From: Melieria omissa
Taxonomy: Eukaryota > Arthropoda > Insecta > Diptera > Ulidiidae
Assembly (NCBI GenBank): GCA_963971225.1
Contig: OZ020267.1
Location: 153,007,920-153,071,919 of the forward strand
Length of the DNA: 64,000 nt
Reading direction: 5' to 3'
Under the pieces are notes generated by a model that saw nothing but the letters and a program-made list of their open reading frames with translations, did no database searches and was not told where the DNA came from. The position numbers and the translations under genes were made by a program. Positions 48,764-60,851 of this stretch are shown here, piece after piece. Position 1 is the first letter of the stretch. Every line of letters starts with the position of its first letter.

Positions 48764-51700
48764 GATGCTCACGGCTTTAGGGTATCCAGCCTGTTCAATC
48801 TTTCATTAGGATATTGTTTTCTCCTAGGATTGCCAAGTTTATCAGAATGATTCCGTTCTTTTCATTTCAATTTGTTCTATTTGTATCTACTTGTATAAAT
48901 AACTGCAAACAATTATATTCTGTAAGTTGTGCTGCCGCTCGGTGTAAGGGTTGAGGGTATTTTCATCAGTATTCGAAGCGCGATAAATTAATTTGTTTGC
49001 GAAACATGTCCATAAAAGCGGATGAAGGGCGGATACAATGAAATTGGTAGTTGTACAAATTTATGCACTGTGTCTTAGAAGTGAAAATTTATTGCAGCAT
49101 CAAATGGTGCGACCGATTGAAATGTTCATCTACTCGTTAGCGCTTGAAACTTTAAACTAAACTTCATCTAATATCAAAGAATATAAAATAATAAACCGTG
49201 TTATATGTTCTTTAGTAATGCGTAGAGAAGGAAAATTTTGTTTGTATGGTGCGTAATTATTTTTCTTTGATTAACAGTTCGCGTCAAATGCAATCTCTGC
49301 ATGTTTCATTACTGTCATTACTCTCAAGTGCTTAGGCGAAATTAACCTCGTAATAAAGAGCCATATTTATGTTCATAATTTCCTCCGCTACCCTCCGCCT
49401 AAAGGTGACGGCTCAAATTAATTTCACTCCTCGCGCGCTAAAAGACTTTGCACACGAAATTAATATAAATGACAAAGTCGACTTTGGCCAACTTCCAACT
49501 TCCCCGGGCACGCATCGTTACAGAGCTAATTTTTATATATTTTCCAACAAGGACTCTGCGAGCGCCGCCCGGAGCAGGCAGGACGCGTCAAATGCTGAAG
49601 TTGTTGCCAGTTGAAAATCTGCCTCTGTTTGTTTGGAATGATGAACAAATCAGACGGCAGAGGACGGCATCTATTTGCGTTTAGGTATATAAATTTTAAG
49701 ACGTTTGTTCACGTTCCGACCAATGAAGGTGAAATTTAATTAAAAACTGAAGAGCTGGCAATGTGCGGCGAAAGTTTATATTAATCAACGTACGCCAACA
49801 ACATTGCCTTATCATTCGGCATTGCTGGTGTTGCTTCATTATCATCGTCACCATCGACATCGTCAGCAACATGATTATCATCAGCAACATTATCATCATC
49901 AGCTGCAGCAACAGAGGGACCGTGACAGCATCATTATTGCCATTTAGTAGTGCGTTGCGTTAGTGGGACGTGACCGCCGTGGGAGTTGAATGCCAGGGCA
50001 ACACTGCCGAGAGCGGTGCGAGGTGGGGCAAAATTAATTGCATGCAAATATTTAAACAGGCAAAGTAAACAAAAAATCTGTTGTGCGCTTATAACAAACA
50101 CTTGAACAGTTTTGCTGGCAATTTAGAGGGTATAAAGTATCTTCTTTCATTTTGCAGAATTTCGAGTAAAGTTTTGTGTGGGCGAGCGGCACGCATCGAT
50201 GGCCAGCGGCAGCGCATAGCCGGCAGAGTAGTTTTTCCAATTGAAATGTTGCTAGGCAATGCAAACTTGCAAATCTTTCCACAAGGGCTGGTTGCCCAAA
50301 TATACAATAATACAATGGCATACACAGCGGATTGTTGCTCGAGTCTGAATCAATGATAAATGAGCTATCCGCTTCAGTGCTCAAAGCTTTTGATATTTGC
50401 TGTTTGAGTTTTTGGACCCTCTTTGAAAAAGGATTCTATAGGACAATTATGATGGGTCGTTACAATGACGGAACCTCGTGGCCAGATTTGCTAATTACAG
50501 CGCAGTTCCCTGACAGGTTCCATTAATCACCGAATACGGGCGGCACCAAGTTAATTGGGGACGCTTCGAGTTGTCGTTAAATCGACCGAAAGTAATGGTC
50601 AGCAATTACTGTCGCTCTCAAAATACTACAGCAAAATCAATTTCAACAAAAAATACACAAAAACCAAATGACGGCGTCCGCGTTTAAACGTTGCGTATTT
50701 TAAATGCGCCCAAACGCGGAGACGCAAAGCCACAGCGATTCTTTATCTTTGCCTTTGCACCACGTCGCATTTGCTTGATTGGGCTTTAACAATGAAAGAC
50801 AGAACAAAGTTTTTTTATTCCTTTTTTATTCCAGGCTTTTTGAGGGGTTTTGGGGGATTGTTTGTTTGTTTGTTTGTAAGTTCTGCGTATGGTGTATGCA
50901 TCATACGCGTGTGTGTGTGTGCTTGTGTGCGGTGATGTTGGACTTAAGCTCAGTAAATTGGTTACACAGCGAGGATTTGCGCCAAATTGTGCCAGAGGCT
51001 GCAAGGCAACAAACTTGAATATCGAATTTCCCCTACTTAAAAGTTCTTCTTCAATAGCGCTTCTTGAATAGGGCAGTAAACAACAAACAACAACAACAAT
51101 ATAAACAGCAGCAGCAACAGCAATTGCACCGTTCTGTGTTGATAAGAAAGTTTTGCAAAAAGTGACGGCACACTAACGACCACACGAAAATTCAGATACA
51201 GCAAAAATACACACAAACACAGGTACAGTAAAATCGAACCAACGATATCCCAGCGGAAAAATTAAAGACAATAAAATTATAAACTTGGTTTATGAGTTCA
51301 TACCTCATTCGAAAAGAGACACATTGCAATTAGGGCCGATTCGAGATGGGTCACGCTACAAATACGAATGTTTAAATTTTAGATTGGAATTTTTTGAATG
51401 AAGACTTATAGATTGTTAAGTTGTATGGGCATGAAAACTTACGATCAGGAAAATTTTAGTCCGTTTAATTTTTAAGCACAATCCAGAGAAACGAATACGC
51501 CTGCGATAGGTGGCATTTTGTAATGGAGGTCGTTTCTTTAAAATGTAATTTTTCTTGTTTGTAATGATTGAGTGTTGAAACACAAACATTCTGTCAATCA
51601 AATTGTGGCATTTTCCTATACTTAGTAATTTTTTGGCATACCCCTTTTCGTTTGTATGGCTTTTTCGGGATTGTTCTTTGATGAATTTTTCCTATACCAA

Positions 51701-53646
51701 ACATATTCACATATGTAAAAAATATAGAGCCAGCTTGCGTGTTATTGCTTTTGGCGATAACATTTGGCGCAAATGTTCTTTTTTGTATGTCGCCAATACG
51801 TGAACACGGACGAACAACATTACCGATTGCGCCACAATTCCCGAAGTTACCCTACGCGTGCACAGTGTGTACACATATTCGTACAGTAAATATTTTTTGC
51901 ATTTAGTTTCGTTGGAATTGGCGTATTAGCCGCATTAGGTATAAATCATGAGCTTTTGGATTCTAGTTGGGTTTCTTGGTCGTTTGTTTGATCAGTTTGC
52001 TTTTGTTGCCGCTGTCCCATTGAGTTAGGGTGGCGGAGGGGGCGGGGGTTGTTGTTATTTGAAGGTTGCAGTTCGTTTGTAATTGGCATATTTACGAATT
52101 TTTCAAATGCGGGTCTTTATTTTGACTTTGGGGCGGTGAGGAGGGGGCGCTGAGGGCACTTTTCCTGTTCCTATAAATAGTGGATAGCTCAATTTGTTTC
52201 TTAATTGATTATGCAAATGTTAAGATGCTTATTATTCGTTCCCCTTTCGTTGGACTGGCTCAGTTACTAAGTGCAAAACTTTAAGCCGACCAACCGATCG
52301 ATAGCAAAACAGCATTTCTCCACTTTCTTGTGCCGCCCCAGTCTGCTATGAAAGTGGCCACTTTCAAGAACAATTCTGACAGTTGCACCTCGTCGGGGGG
52401 AATTTCGTGGCGACGCAGAGTAAATGGTTTTTCAGAAATGTACATTTGAATGTGGCTGTAGTTTCTGGCTGCGATAAAGCAGCAAGCCGCAAGCACACGG
52501 CCGGTTGCCATGGCTTCTGAGGGCAACTTCAGCAAAAAGCGGTCGAATTAAGCGGCGAATGCGGCTGCTCGAATTGCGTAGAATTGTATGGGTTTGGCAT
52601 TCGGCTGCAGCGGGCAGCGCAACTGGCAACCGCAGGGGCGGCCGAATGTTCGTTAGAAGCGCAAGCGGCGCTCGAAAGTAAGAAACAACACGGCTGCCCG
52701 GCGCGAAGGTGGGCGCACGACAGCCGGGCAAACGCGCAGGGCGGCACGATGTTGCTGCTGCTGCTGGTGATGCTTTCGTGGCAGCAGTTTGAGCTGCGAG
52801 TGCGGTCGGCAGCTGTGTGCAGTCGTCGGTTGCGTGGGCAACGCTGCCACGTTGCGGCCGGGCCCAGCAGCTGAGCACGCGCGTATGTGCTCCAGTCGAA
52901 TCTTCGCTTCCTTGTGTCCGTTGTGTGTTCGATTTGTGCAATTAAATTTGCTTTACGTGCTTTGGACGCAAAGATCTGGCAAACGCAACGACGTGAAACG
53001 ACGGACGCGAGTCAGGGTGTAACAACAGCAAAGCTACAACACAAGTTTTACTGTGTTGTTTTTGCTTGTGGTACGCATTCGGTTTCGCTTTGCTTCATTG
53101 TAAGTTGGTGTTGTCGGAACTTTTACCGCTGCCGAAAACACACACACACACAAAAGCGAGAAAATCAAGTCAAAAATAGAAAGGAAAGGGCAAAGTGTCT
53201 GCGCTCACAACAGACAACAACTTAAGTTTTGTTGGGAGTTTCTGACAGTTTTCATGTTGAATTTCGCTGGTATTATTATTCTGGTTTTTTTTTTTAATTT
53301 CGTGGCATAAAGTTGTAGCTGCAACCAAAAAAATCAAATCACAAAACTGGTGGTTACTTGTGTCAATTTGAGTTTTTTTGCTCAAAAGTTTTGCACAGAT
53401 TCTCTCAGATATTAATTGGAGAGAATAATTAAAAGCTGAAGCTGAAGGCTTCTTGTATGATTTTGTGATAAAAAATAATTATATTGAAGTTTAAGGCATA
53501 CTTTAAGGCGTTTGCCAGTAGTTTTTTTGTAGTAACTGCGAAATGAATAAAATAAATAAGTCATTCACAAGCCCAATCGATAATAACACTTAAAGAAAAC
53601 ATTTTAGACTATTTTAGACTTGGTGAGAGAAAATCATCAAATGTCC
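48764..53646. other. Intergenic DNA without a supported gene
   Basis: Open frames here are short, low-complexity or lack splice-consistent partners. The region 52430-52900 is GC-richer than its surroundings and may be a promoter or 5' exon of a gene outside the window. A GT run lies near 50910-50925 and CAA/CAG runs near 51080-51125. Confidence 0.35.
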
Positions 53647-53936
53647 TTAACCCTGCTGTCATAACATTATTTTTTACCCCTGAAATCATAACGATACGTC
53701 TGGGAGACGTATAAAGATTTACGATCTTAAACCGATATTTAAAGGTACGATATCAGCAAATATTTCACTTACATCAGAAATATGTATATTTTTCTGTAAA
53801 ATAAAAGTCATAGTTGCTAATTATATAACTGAGATAACTGACAATTTGAATTTCCTGTGAGAACAATTGTGGAAGAGAGCGCAAAACGTAAAAACAGCAT
53901 ACGTCTCGCAGACGTACGTTATGACAGTAGGGTTAA
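53647..53936. mobile_element. piggyBac-like MITE, family A (290 bp)
   Basis: TTAACCCTGCTGTCATAAC at the left and its inverse with one mismatch at the right (GTTATGACAGTAGGGTTAA) give 19-bp inverted ends bordered by TTAA. Inside are palindromic GAGACGT/ACGTCT motifs. There is no coding capacity. It ends 12 bp before the next TTAA element. Confidence 0.8.
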
Positions 53937-53948
53937 ATGTGAGGTTAT

Positions 53949-54444
53949 TTAACCCTTTCACTATTTTGTTGCCATATGCACATGTTACTTTGTGGACGTC
54001 TGAAAGCTCTATGGTTCCAGGAATACATTTTTTTATTGGCCCTTAGAATAGTTTGAAGTTTTACGAAAAATACGAAATTAATAAACTGAATATTAAAGTT
54101 TAAAGAAGAAAAGTATACACGTTTTTTAATGGTATATCTTGACATAGTAAAGGAAGAAGAAGCAGAAAAATGTAGATAACTTTTTACTTTTTACTTTGAC
54201 GTTTTCTTTCAATTAAGATACTTTATTTTTTTTTATTTTGACTGATGTAAATGAAGAAATATTCGAATTTTCGTTACGCGTAAAAAGTTGTATGTTTAAG
54301 TAATTATTACAGCCTTAAAAATGTCCAAGTATAAAAATTAAAAAATTGTCTATGGAATGTTGCTAATGTAACCAAATAGAAGCCTAAAACCTAAAATTTA
54401 AAATTTTAACGTTCCCCAGTAAAAACCTGTAGCGAAAGGGTTAA
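53949..54444. mobile_element. piggyBac-like MITE, family B copy 2 (uninterrupted)
   Basis: TTAACCCTTTCACTATTTTG at the left and TGTAGCGAAAGGGTTAA at the right, with TTAA at both ends. It is collinear with the copy at 47230-48763 apart from the mariner and a gap of about 110 bp. It shows the pre-insertion TA site of that mariner. Confidence 0.8.
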
Positions 54445-56761
54445 CGTATAACTACAAATTAAACTTGTTGGTTTTGCAAATTAAACTTATTTAGTTGGGT
54501 AACTTGTTGTTTGTACTTTTGAGTCATTCCAAATCCTTATTGACCTTAGACTACAATGCTGAAGTATGCATAGGTCCCAATTGGAATAGGTTTCCCTCAG
54601 AAATGTGTAGATTTTGGCCTAAGACTTCACTTACAAAGTGGTCACTGTTGTTGTCTCATAATTTATTTGCATTTACTTGCCCTGCCAGATGCACTCAGTG
54701 TGTGCAATACGAGTACATAAACACAGACGAAGTAAATGTAGTTGGTTGATTCAAGACTTGTAAGTGTATGTGAGTATTTTTCCGCGTTTTACGTATTTTT
54801 CTTTCAGTTTTCCTCTCGTTTCCGATTCGTTACCATTCGAAAATTAATACGCTTTCGAGGAGTGCGCACAAATTGCTGCCGCTGCACTTTTACACAGCGA
54901 ACTAGACGAGTGGTTACTGCAGCCCAGCTCAGGTCTCGTCTGCTCCGGTTGTGTTTGCTTACGCAGTGCTGTGCTGTGAGTGGTTTTATTTGTGGCGCAT
55001 GTAATTGCAGAATTTTCAATTTGTTACTAATTATTGCACAACTGTTCCATCTTTGCAATTTGAGAATGATAAGAAGATTTCATATACCAAGAAACGTAAC
55101 AAATTGAGTCATGTGCGGTGCGGTGTGCGGTCATATGCGGTGGTCGTTTATGATATAAACCAGTTGCAAGCTCTTTGGGCGGTTTTGAAAGGCTATTGAG
55201 TTGTTGTGCTCGTGCACTTAGCATGAATGCGGTCTTCGATCCAGCCAACCGTTCAATGCCCAAAGTGGAGACTTTGTTAGCTATGAAAGCGCCTCAGCGA
55301 TAGCGAAATGCGGGTTTGTCACATGTTTCTGCTATTTCTACTTCTGAAATTGCCTAATTCGCTTATGGCGTTCGAATGTTTCATTTCATTACAACTTATT
55401 AACCTCTTCCCATTAGACATCACCCCCAGAGATTGCTGACCGCAGCAGCTCTTCGTCCAGCGCTTTTTACGCGTCAAATTAAGCTTTTCATTGTGCTGTC
55501 GTTGCTGCCGCTGTCGCTCTGACCAGAATTTAAAATCGCATTAGAAAACACAAAAACCTGTTTTTATGCTAAACAACAAAGCAATAAACTGAATAAATTT
55601 TCATGCAAACACAACATCGATGGCGGTGGTTGCTGTGCCGCGTCGGAGCCAACCCACCAACCACCCTCCCCGAGCGGCAGCGTCCATACGCGCGTAATAA
55701 GCTGAATTCAAATTTAAATTGAAAGCAGCTTTCGAACAGAAACACAAACGTAAACAATAATAACAACAAAAGCAACAACACCATTTGACATTTAATTTCA
55801 CAAGTTTATTTTTTTAACATGCACCCAACAGGCCACAGTCCACAGTCCGCAGCCACAACTACAGACGCAGTCACCAAGGCAGCTGCCATCGTTTTATGTG
55901 CGTGTATGGACGCGGACAAAGGACACGCACTGAACGCGTGCTCGTATTGTTTATGGCCACTGCCAGCGACGCCGCAGCGCAGTCAATCGTCACGGCAATC
56001 CCACCATGGCGAGTGCCATCTATGCACATTCGAATGTGTGTGTGTGTATGAAGTTGTTTATGCTAAAAAGCTTGAACACACAGCGCGTTCGGCAGCTAAT
56101 AATAAAACGCAAAAGCGCATCCTTTCTCAGGGATTAAATGTTAGGCCGAGGCAGCAGCGGCGACGGCGTCAAAAAAGGAACACATGACTGCGAGAGATGA
56201 GATTTTGAAATTTTGTTGTGATGTTTGTTTCGTTTTAATTCTGAATGCGAGCGGTCGGCTGGTTTGCATTCGCGGCGCTTTCTCCTGGGAACTGGCCTAC
56301 GGAAAAAATGTCCATAAACCGAAGAGCACTCTGGCAATTTGCGCTGAATACATAAAATGTCAATATTTTGTCGACAACAGAACGTAATAATGAAATTCGT
56401 ATGGTGCGAGAGATTTAGAGCATTTGCATCAATTCACTGAGGAATTGAGCAATGTGATTGCCAGCACAGGACTAAGTAAACTACGACTTGTTTTCAGGCG
56501 ATATTTTTAGTTTGCATTTGAGTTTGTAGTTGGTGTTGGCCTTTGACGCAGATCTGGTAGAGTCTAAAGTAGAGTTTTTCTAAAAGAAATGGGAAGTAGC
56601 AAGAAAACACAGATTAGAGAAAGCAGCGATTATATTTGATGACGAAAATAGTCAAAAGAGGCATCGACTTTTATGAATATTTTCCAGTATATTCACTCAC
56701 TATTTTGCTTAAAAAGATGTAAATATGAAAGAAAGAAATGTTTGGGCGTTAATTTAAATGT
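54445..56761. other. Intergenic DNA without a supported gene
   Basis: Only short frames without family resemblance. The 122-codon frame at 55819-56187 is biased in composition and has no recognisable motif. Confidence 0.35.
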
Positions 56762-57247
56762 AACCCTTTCGACCCCCGAATATTACGCTGCCTAAAACAC
56801 TTTGAAGTCGCCACTTGAAGTCGTCAAGCCTCTTTGTTAGAGTATTAGAGCTTGTTTACTTTTGAACAATTTTAACTTAAAATGGGTTCAATAAATTTTG
56901 TATCAATATTTTTAGTTAGAGAAAACTTATTTAACATTTATGAAAAAATACGAAATTATCACTTTTTGATTTTATTTAACCATTATTAAAGAAATATGGG
57001 TTTCATCGAACGCGCCCAATTCGTAGACTTCAATTAGAACACAAACTTTCCCTGATATCGCTGCATGGGATGATGGGAAATTATTTTGGATAACAGCAAC
57101 ATTTTCCTAATTTGTTTTGAATTCACTTCTATAAATATTAATTTGTTGGTGCGTACTTAAAATAAACCCATAAATCATTGGTAGCTTTAGCTATAAGATG
57201 ACAAATAGATGGAGCTGCTCTCAGGTAACTTTGGGGTCGAAAGGGTT
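56762..57247. mobile_element. piggyBac-like MITE, family C (486 bp)
   Basis: Perfect 15-bp inverted ends, AACCCTTTCGACCCC at 56762-56776 and its inverse at 57233-57247. The borders (GTAA at left, TTGT at right) look like decayed TTAA. Length and the internal GAAAAAATACGAAATTA resemble family B, so B and C may share an ancestor. Confidence 0.7.
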
Positions 57248-57780
57248 GTTGCACAATTCAAACAAAACAAGTTTATGAAATATTTTACTCAAAATTGTTA
57301 TTAAAGCGGTTGTGCACTGCATTTGCGTGAGTTTTTTTTAAATTCAATTTGCATAATTTATACAACTGTGCAAAAAATTCGAGTAAATATTTTATTTTAA
57401 TTGCACTTCAATTGTAGATTTTTTGCGTCGACTACACAATGCGAGTAAAGCAGAACAAAAAAATTTATTTATTTAATTATACAAAATCAATGGGGAAACT
57501 GTAGTCATATGGATTATATAAGAGACATTAGTAAGTAAAATAATAGAACCCACTAGAGCCAAAGGTTCTCGTGAAGTTGTCGAGAAGTTATTTTCCTTTT
57601 AGGCCGCATGTTGTTCGAATTCAACCGACCATAAGGTGCTATGCATTTATTTTCAATTAATTTAGCAATTTTCCGGGACTTGCAAATTAACTCGGCATAC
57701 CGCTGTTTTTTTTTATAAAATGTGTAGTCGAAAGCTTTAAGCGCTTACATTTAAAATTATTATTTCAATCAGCACACTTT

Positions 57781-57830
57781 AAAGGAATATGAAAGCATCC
57801 TGAATAAAGGAATATGAAAGCATCCTGAAT
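57781..57830. repeat. 25-bp unit repeated twice in tandem
   Basis: AAAGGAATATGAAAGCATCC plus TGAAT occurs at 57781-57805 and again at 57806-57830 without change. Confidence 0.9.
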
Positions 57831-59253
57831 AATTTAAAATTCTCAATTTATTCTGTTGTCTGTTGATTGCCTGTTTTGTGCTGATTTTCATTTTGCTTAA
57901 AGCCATTTCGCAATAACCTTCAATTGTTTCATCTTTTCGTATGTTATTTGTTGTACGAGTTTTGTGTGCATTTGCCACTTTGTTACTGTCTGCTCATTGT
58001 TTTTATGGCCCGAAGGCAGTGATTATCTGCACAATGATAATATTTTTGGTTTGGTTATGCTGCGCCGCCGCAGTGCTCTGGTCGTTGTCGCCATTACGGT
58101 TTGCGATTGCGCGTTGGATTTTGTTTTTTTCTGGTTTCAATTTCATGCTCAGCCGTATCGATTCGTTAATGCTGGGCAGTGGTGTGGTCAGCTGGGGGGT
58201 TGGCATGGGGTTTGACTGATCATTTGCAGTTTGGGTTGAGGATTAAATGTTGGCGAAATCTGGCATTGCAGTGCATCCATGACTTTATTTTGAAAATAAA
58301 TGTTTACTCCACCGATTGTCCGCCACGCATTGTTTCTTCTTTTCAGCCTCTACGTACACAGCGCCGCCTTTTCGTCGAAATATAATTTATTTGTTGGGCG
58401 TCTTTGCACGTGAGTGCTTCATTTGTATGTTTTCCAATTAAAATTAACGCTGCCCGTCAGCTCCGCATGCCTCGCTCTGGTCATGAAACGATTGTAAAAA
58501 ATACAAAATTATTGCACGACGTTGTATTTGGGCGCACGAGCTGTTTGCGGTATTAAATTGATAATATCTGATTTTAATGAGCGTCGCCATTACCTTCATG
58601 TGCGCATAAAAACTTGCATTGATGCGTTGTTGTTGTTGTTGGCGTTGTTGGTGTGCGGTCGTAATTGGCCTTCTGTTCGTGCATGGGGGATTATAATTGA
58701 TCTGATAATGGATGGGCGGTAAATGTACTTTGTGCGCTCGGCACACTGCGGCGAGTACATCAGCCCATTCGTGCGTGCCTTGTCAGGTCACTTATAGTCC
58801 CGATGGAGTAATGATGTTGCTGTTGATTCTGCTTGTTTGTCTTTGAGTGTGTCGGAGCCTGGGCGAGCCAAAACAATTTTAACGCTTTGATTATGTATTA
58901 ACGGGTTTATGTTGGAAGTTATAGCATTTTGTTATGAAAAAAATCGAAGCTCCCAAAATGGCGGCACTCGGTGTTGTTGTCAGAGTTGCGTGACTAACTA
59001 ATAGTTAATTATCTGAAAATTAGTATGGGAACTAATTCGGTAATTAATCTGACTATTCAAGTGAAAATAAATCTGGTCATTTATTGGCTAATAAATCTGA
59101 TAACACTGCACAACAAAATCAAATTTTTTGTAAAATAAGTACCAATTTTGAATTATTACGAAATAAACACTTAAACAACTTTTAAGTTTTCGCTTAATTC
59201 TGGCATTCGAGTTAATTCTTGAACTTCAGAGTATTCCGGGACCTATAGTAGAA

Positions 59254-59403
59254 TTTTGTGGCGAATATTTTTGTGGTACATTTTGTCCTTGAAAAGTCCT
59301 GTTTTACAGGACATTTTTGGCATTTTAGAAAAAACGGTCAAATTGACCCATACAAATAGGAGCTACAGGGTTAAAATGTTCCACAAAAATGTTCTTCGCA
59401 GTG
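59254..59403. repeat. Imperfect inverted repeat, possible decayed MITE
   Basis: The arms 59254-59284 and 59373-59403 are about 31 bp each and pair over most of their length (core TTTTTGTGGTACATTTT against AAAATGTTCCACAAAAA). A smaller hairpin, GTCCTGTTTTACAGGAC, lies between them. No clear target duplication. Confidence 0.5.
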
Positions 59404-60820
59404 TTTTACACCTATTTGCTGAACACATCATATACCTAAAATGTGATGTTACATGGTTTTCGTATGCCGATTCACCATAAGAATGTGCAAAAAAGGGAAA
59501 AATTTGACCCCTTCTCTCAAACAAAAATTCAGACGTAAACTTTCAAAACGCCGATACACCTATATCTTTTTTGGCCCTCTCTACCAGAATCCGTTGTCAG
59601 AACATTGTTAATTTTTTTTGTGTTGTACAGTGTAATTAATCTGAGATTATGTTATCATATTGAGCTCCCACACTTGCAAACTGACTCAAGCCAATCAGCT
59701 GTCAACGTTTTCTCTTCTATTTTGACCTATAAATCTTGTCGTCAATGCCTCTCCATACTCGGTTCTATACAAAGCAAAATATATAACATTATTATATCAG
59801 CCGGCACGCTCTGTCAGACAGTACGAAAAAAATCGCTCAGGCGTGAAAGGTTGTTACGGGTACATTTACGCCTTTGGGCATACAGACATTCACACACAGA
59901 TCGATCCACATGCATAGGTGTGCATGTGTATCTACGTAAGCGACACTCGGTGAAACACTTTATTACGAGAATTTTGCACACGTTCACTGAGGGAAAATGC
60001 GCAACTTCGCGCTTCTGTAATCAATATTCAAGTCACAAGTGGCGCAGAAAAGGCGTAAACACGTTGCCAAGACATACTTCAGCGACATTTTTATAGAAGT
60101 GTGACGCAAGTGAGCGCCGCACAGTGCGACGGATCCATGCAAGCAACGGTTAAAAATAAATTGTTTAAAATGAAAAGTGAAATAGCAAGAATCGATGTAA
60201 AATAAGAATGAAAGTCTATAATGCTTAGTTTTTGATTGAAACTTTGAATTCTATATGAAATCTGAATTGAATGCGATATTGAAAAATATATAAACATTAG
60301 CAGCAGGAAGTACTTCAGCTTGGCATGTTGGCACATCGCACAAGAGATAACATAAACTTTTGCCTTTCATGGCGCTGCGTGGGAACACTGTGCGCGCGTG
60401 TGTGTGTGTGTGCTGGACGCGCTGTGTTGTGGTGTAATGTGATGTGCAGCCAGCGTGTTGGTGTGAAAGCAGGTGAAGATTTTACTTCTTCTTTCGCTCG
60501 TTTTTAATAAAATACGCTCAAGTGCGCACAACTAGCAAAGTGGCAAAATATGCGTAGGAAAAAAGTGTCACCCTTTCAGCGAAAGGTGCTCGGCCGCAAA
60601 GTCACCTTTTGACTTGTGTCCCTTTTCCTTGCATACACTACAAGTCAAGGCGTGTATCCATGTGTTGGGGTGTGTGCTGCTGCTTTTCATGTCATTGGCG
60701 AGCTGCCCTGGAAGAAAGGATGTCATAATCAAGGCTATTGTTGTCAAAGTCAAAATGTTGTAACGTTTGGCGACTTAATGTGCAGCGCAGGGTCGCTTAA
60801 GTGGGGTTAGCCAAGCCGAC

Positions 60821-60848
<28 letters not shown>
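60821..60848. repeat. (CA)14 microsatellite
   Basis: Uninterrupted CA repeats over 28 bp. Confidence 0.95.

Positions 60849-60851
<3 letters not shown>

Noticed and set aside
50052..50384. 110-codon minus-strand frame, Cys-containing
   Set aside because: No family resemblance, overlapping plus-strand frame of similar length, no signals.
52432..52941. 169-codon minus-strand frame in a GC-rich patch
   Set aside because: All frames are open in this GC-rich stretch; it is Ala/Arg-rich with no domain. A promoter or 5' exon is equally likely.
55819..56187. 122-codon frame with Cys-rich middle
   Set aside because: Biased composition, no recognisable motif, overlaps simple GT-rich sequence.
57941..58219. 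92-codon hydrophobic frame starting at an ATG
   Set aside because: Hydrophobic content follows from T-rich DNA; two other frames are also open here and no splice or promoter signal supports it.
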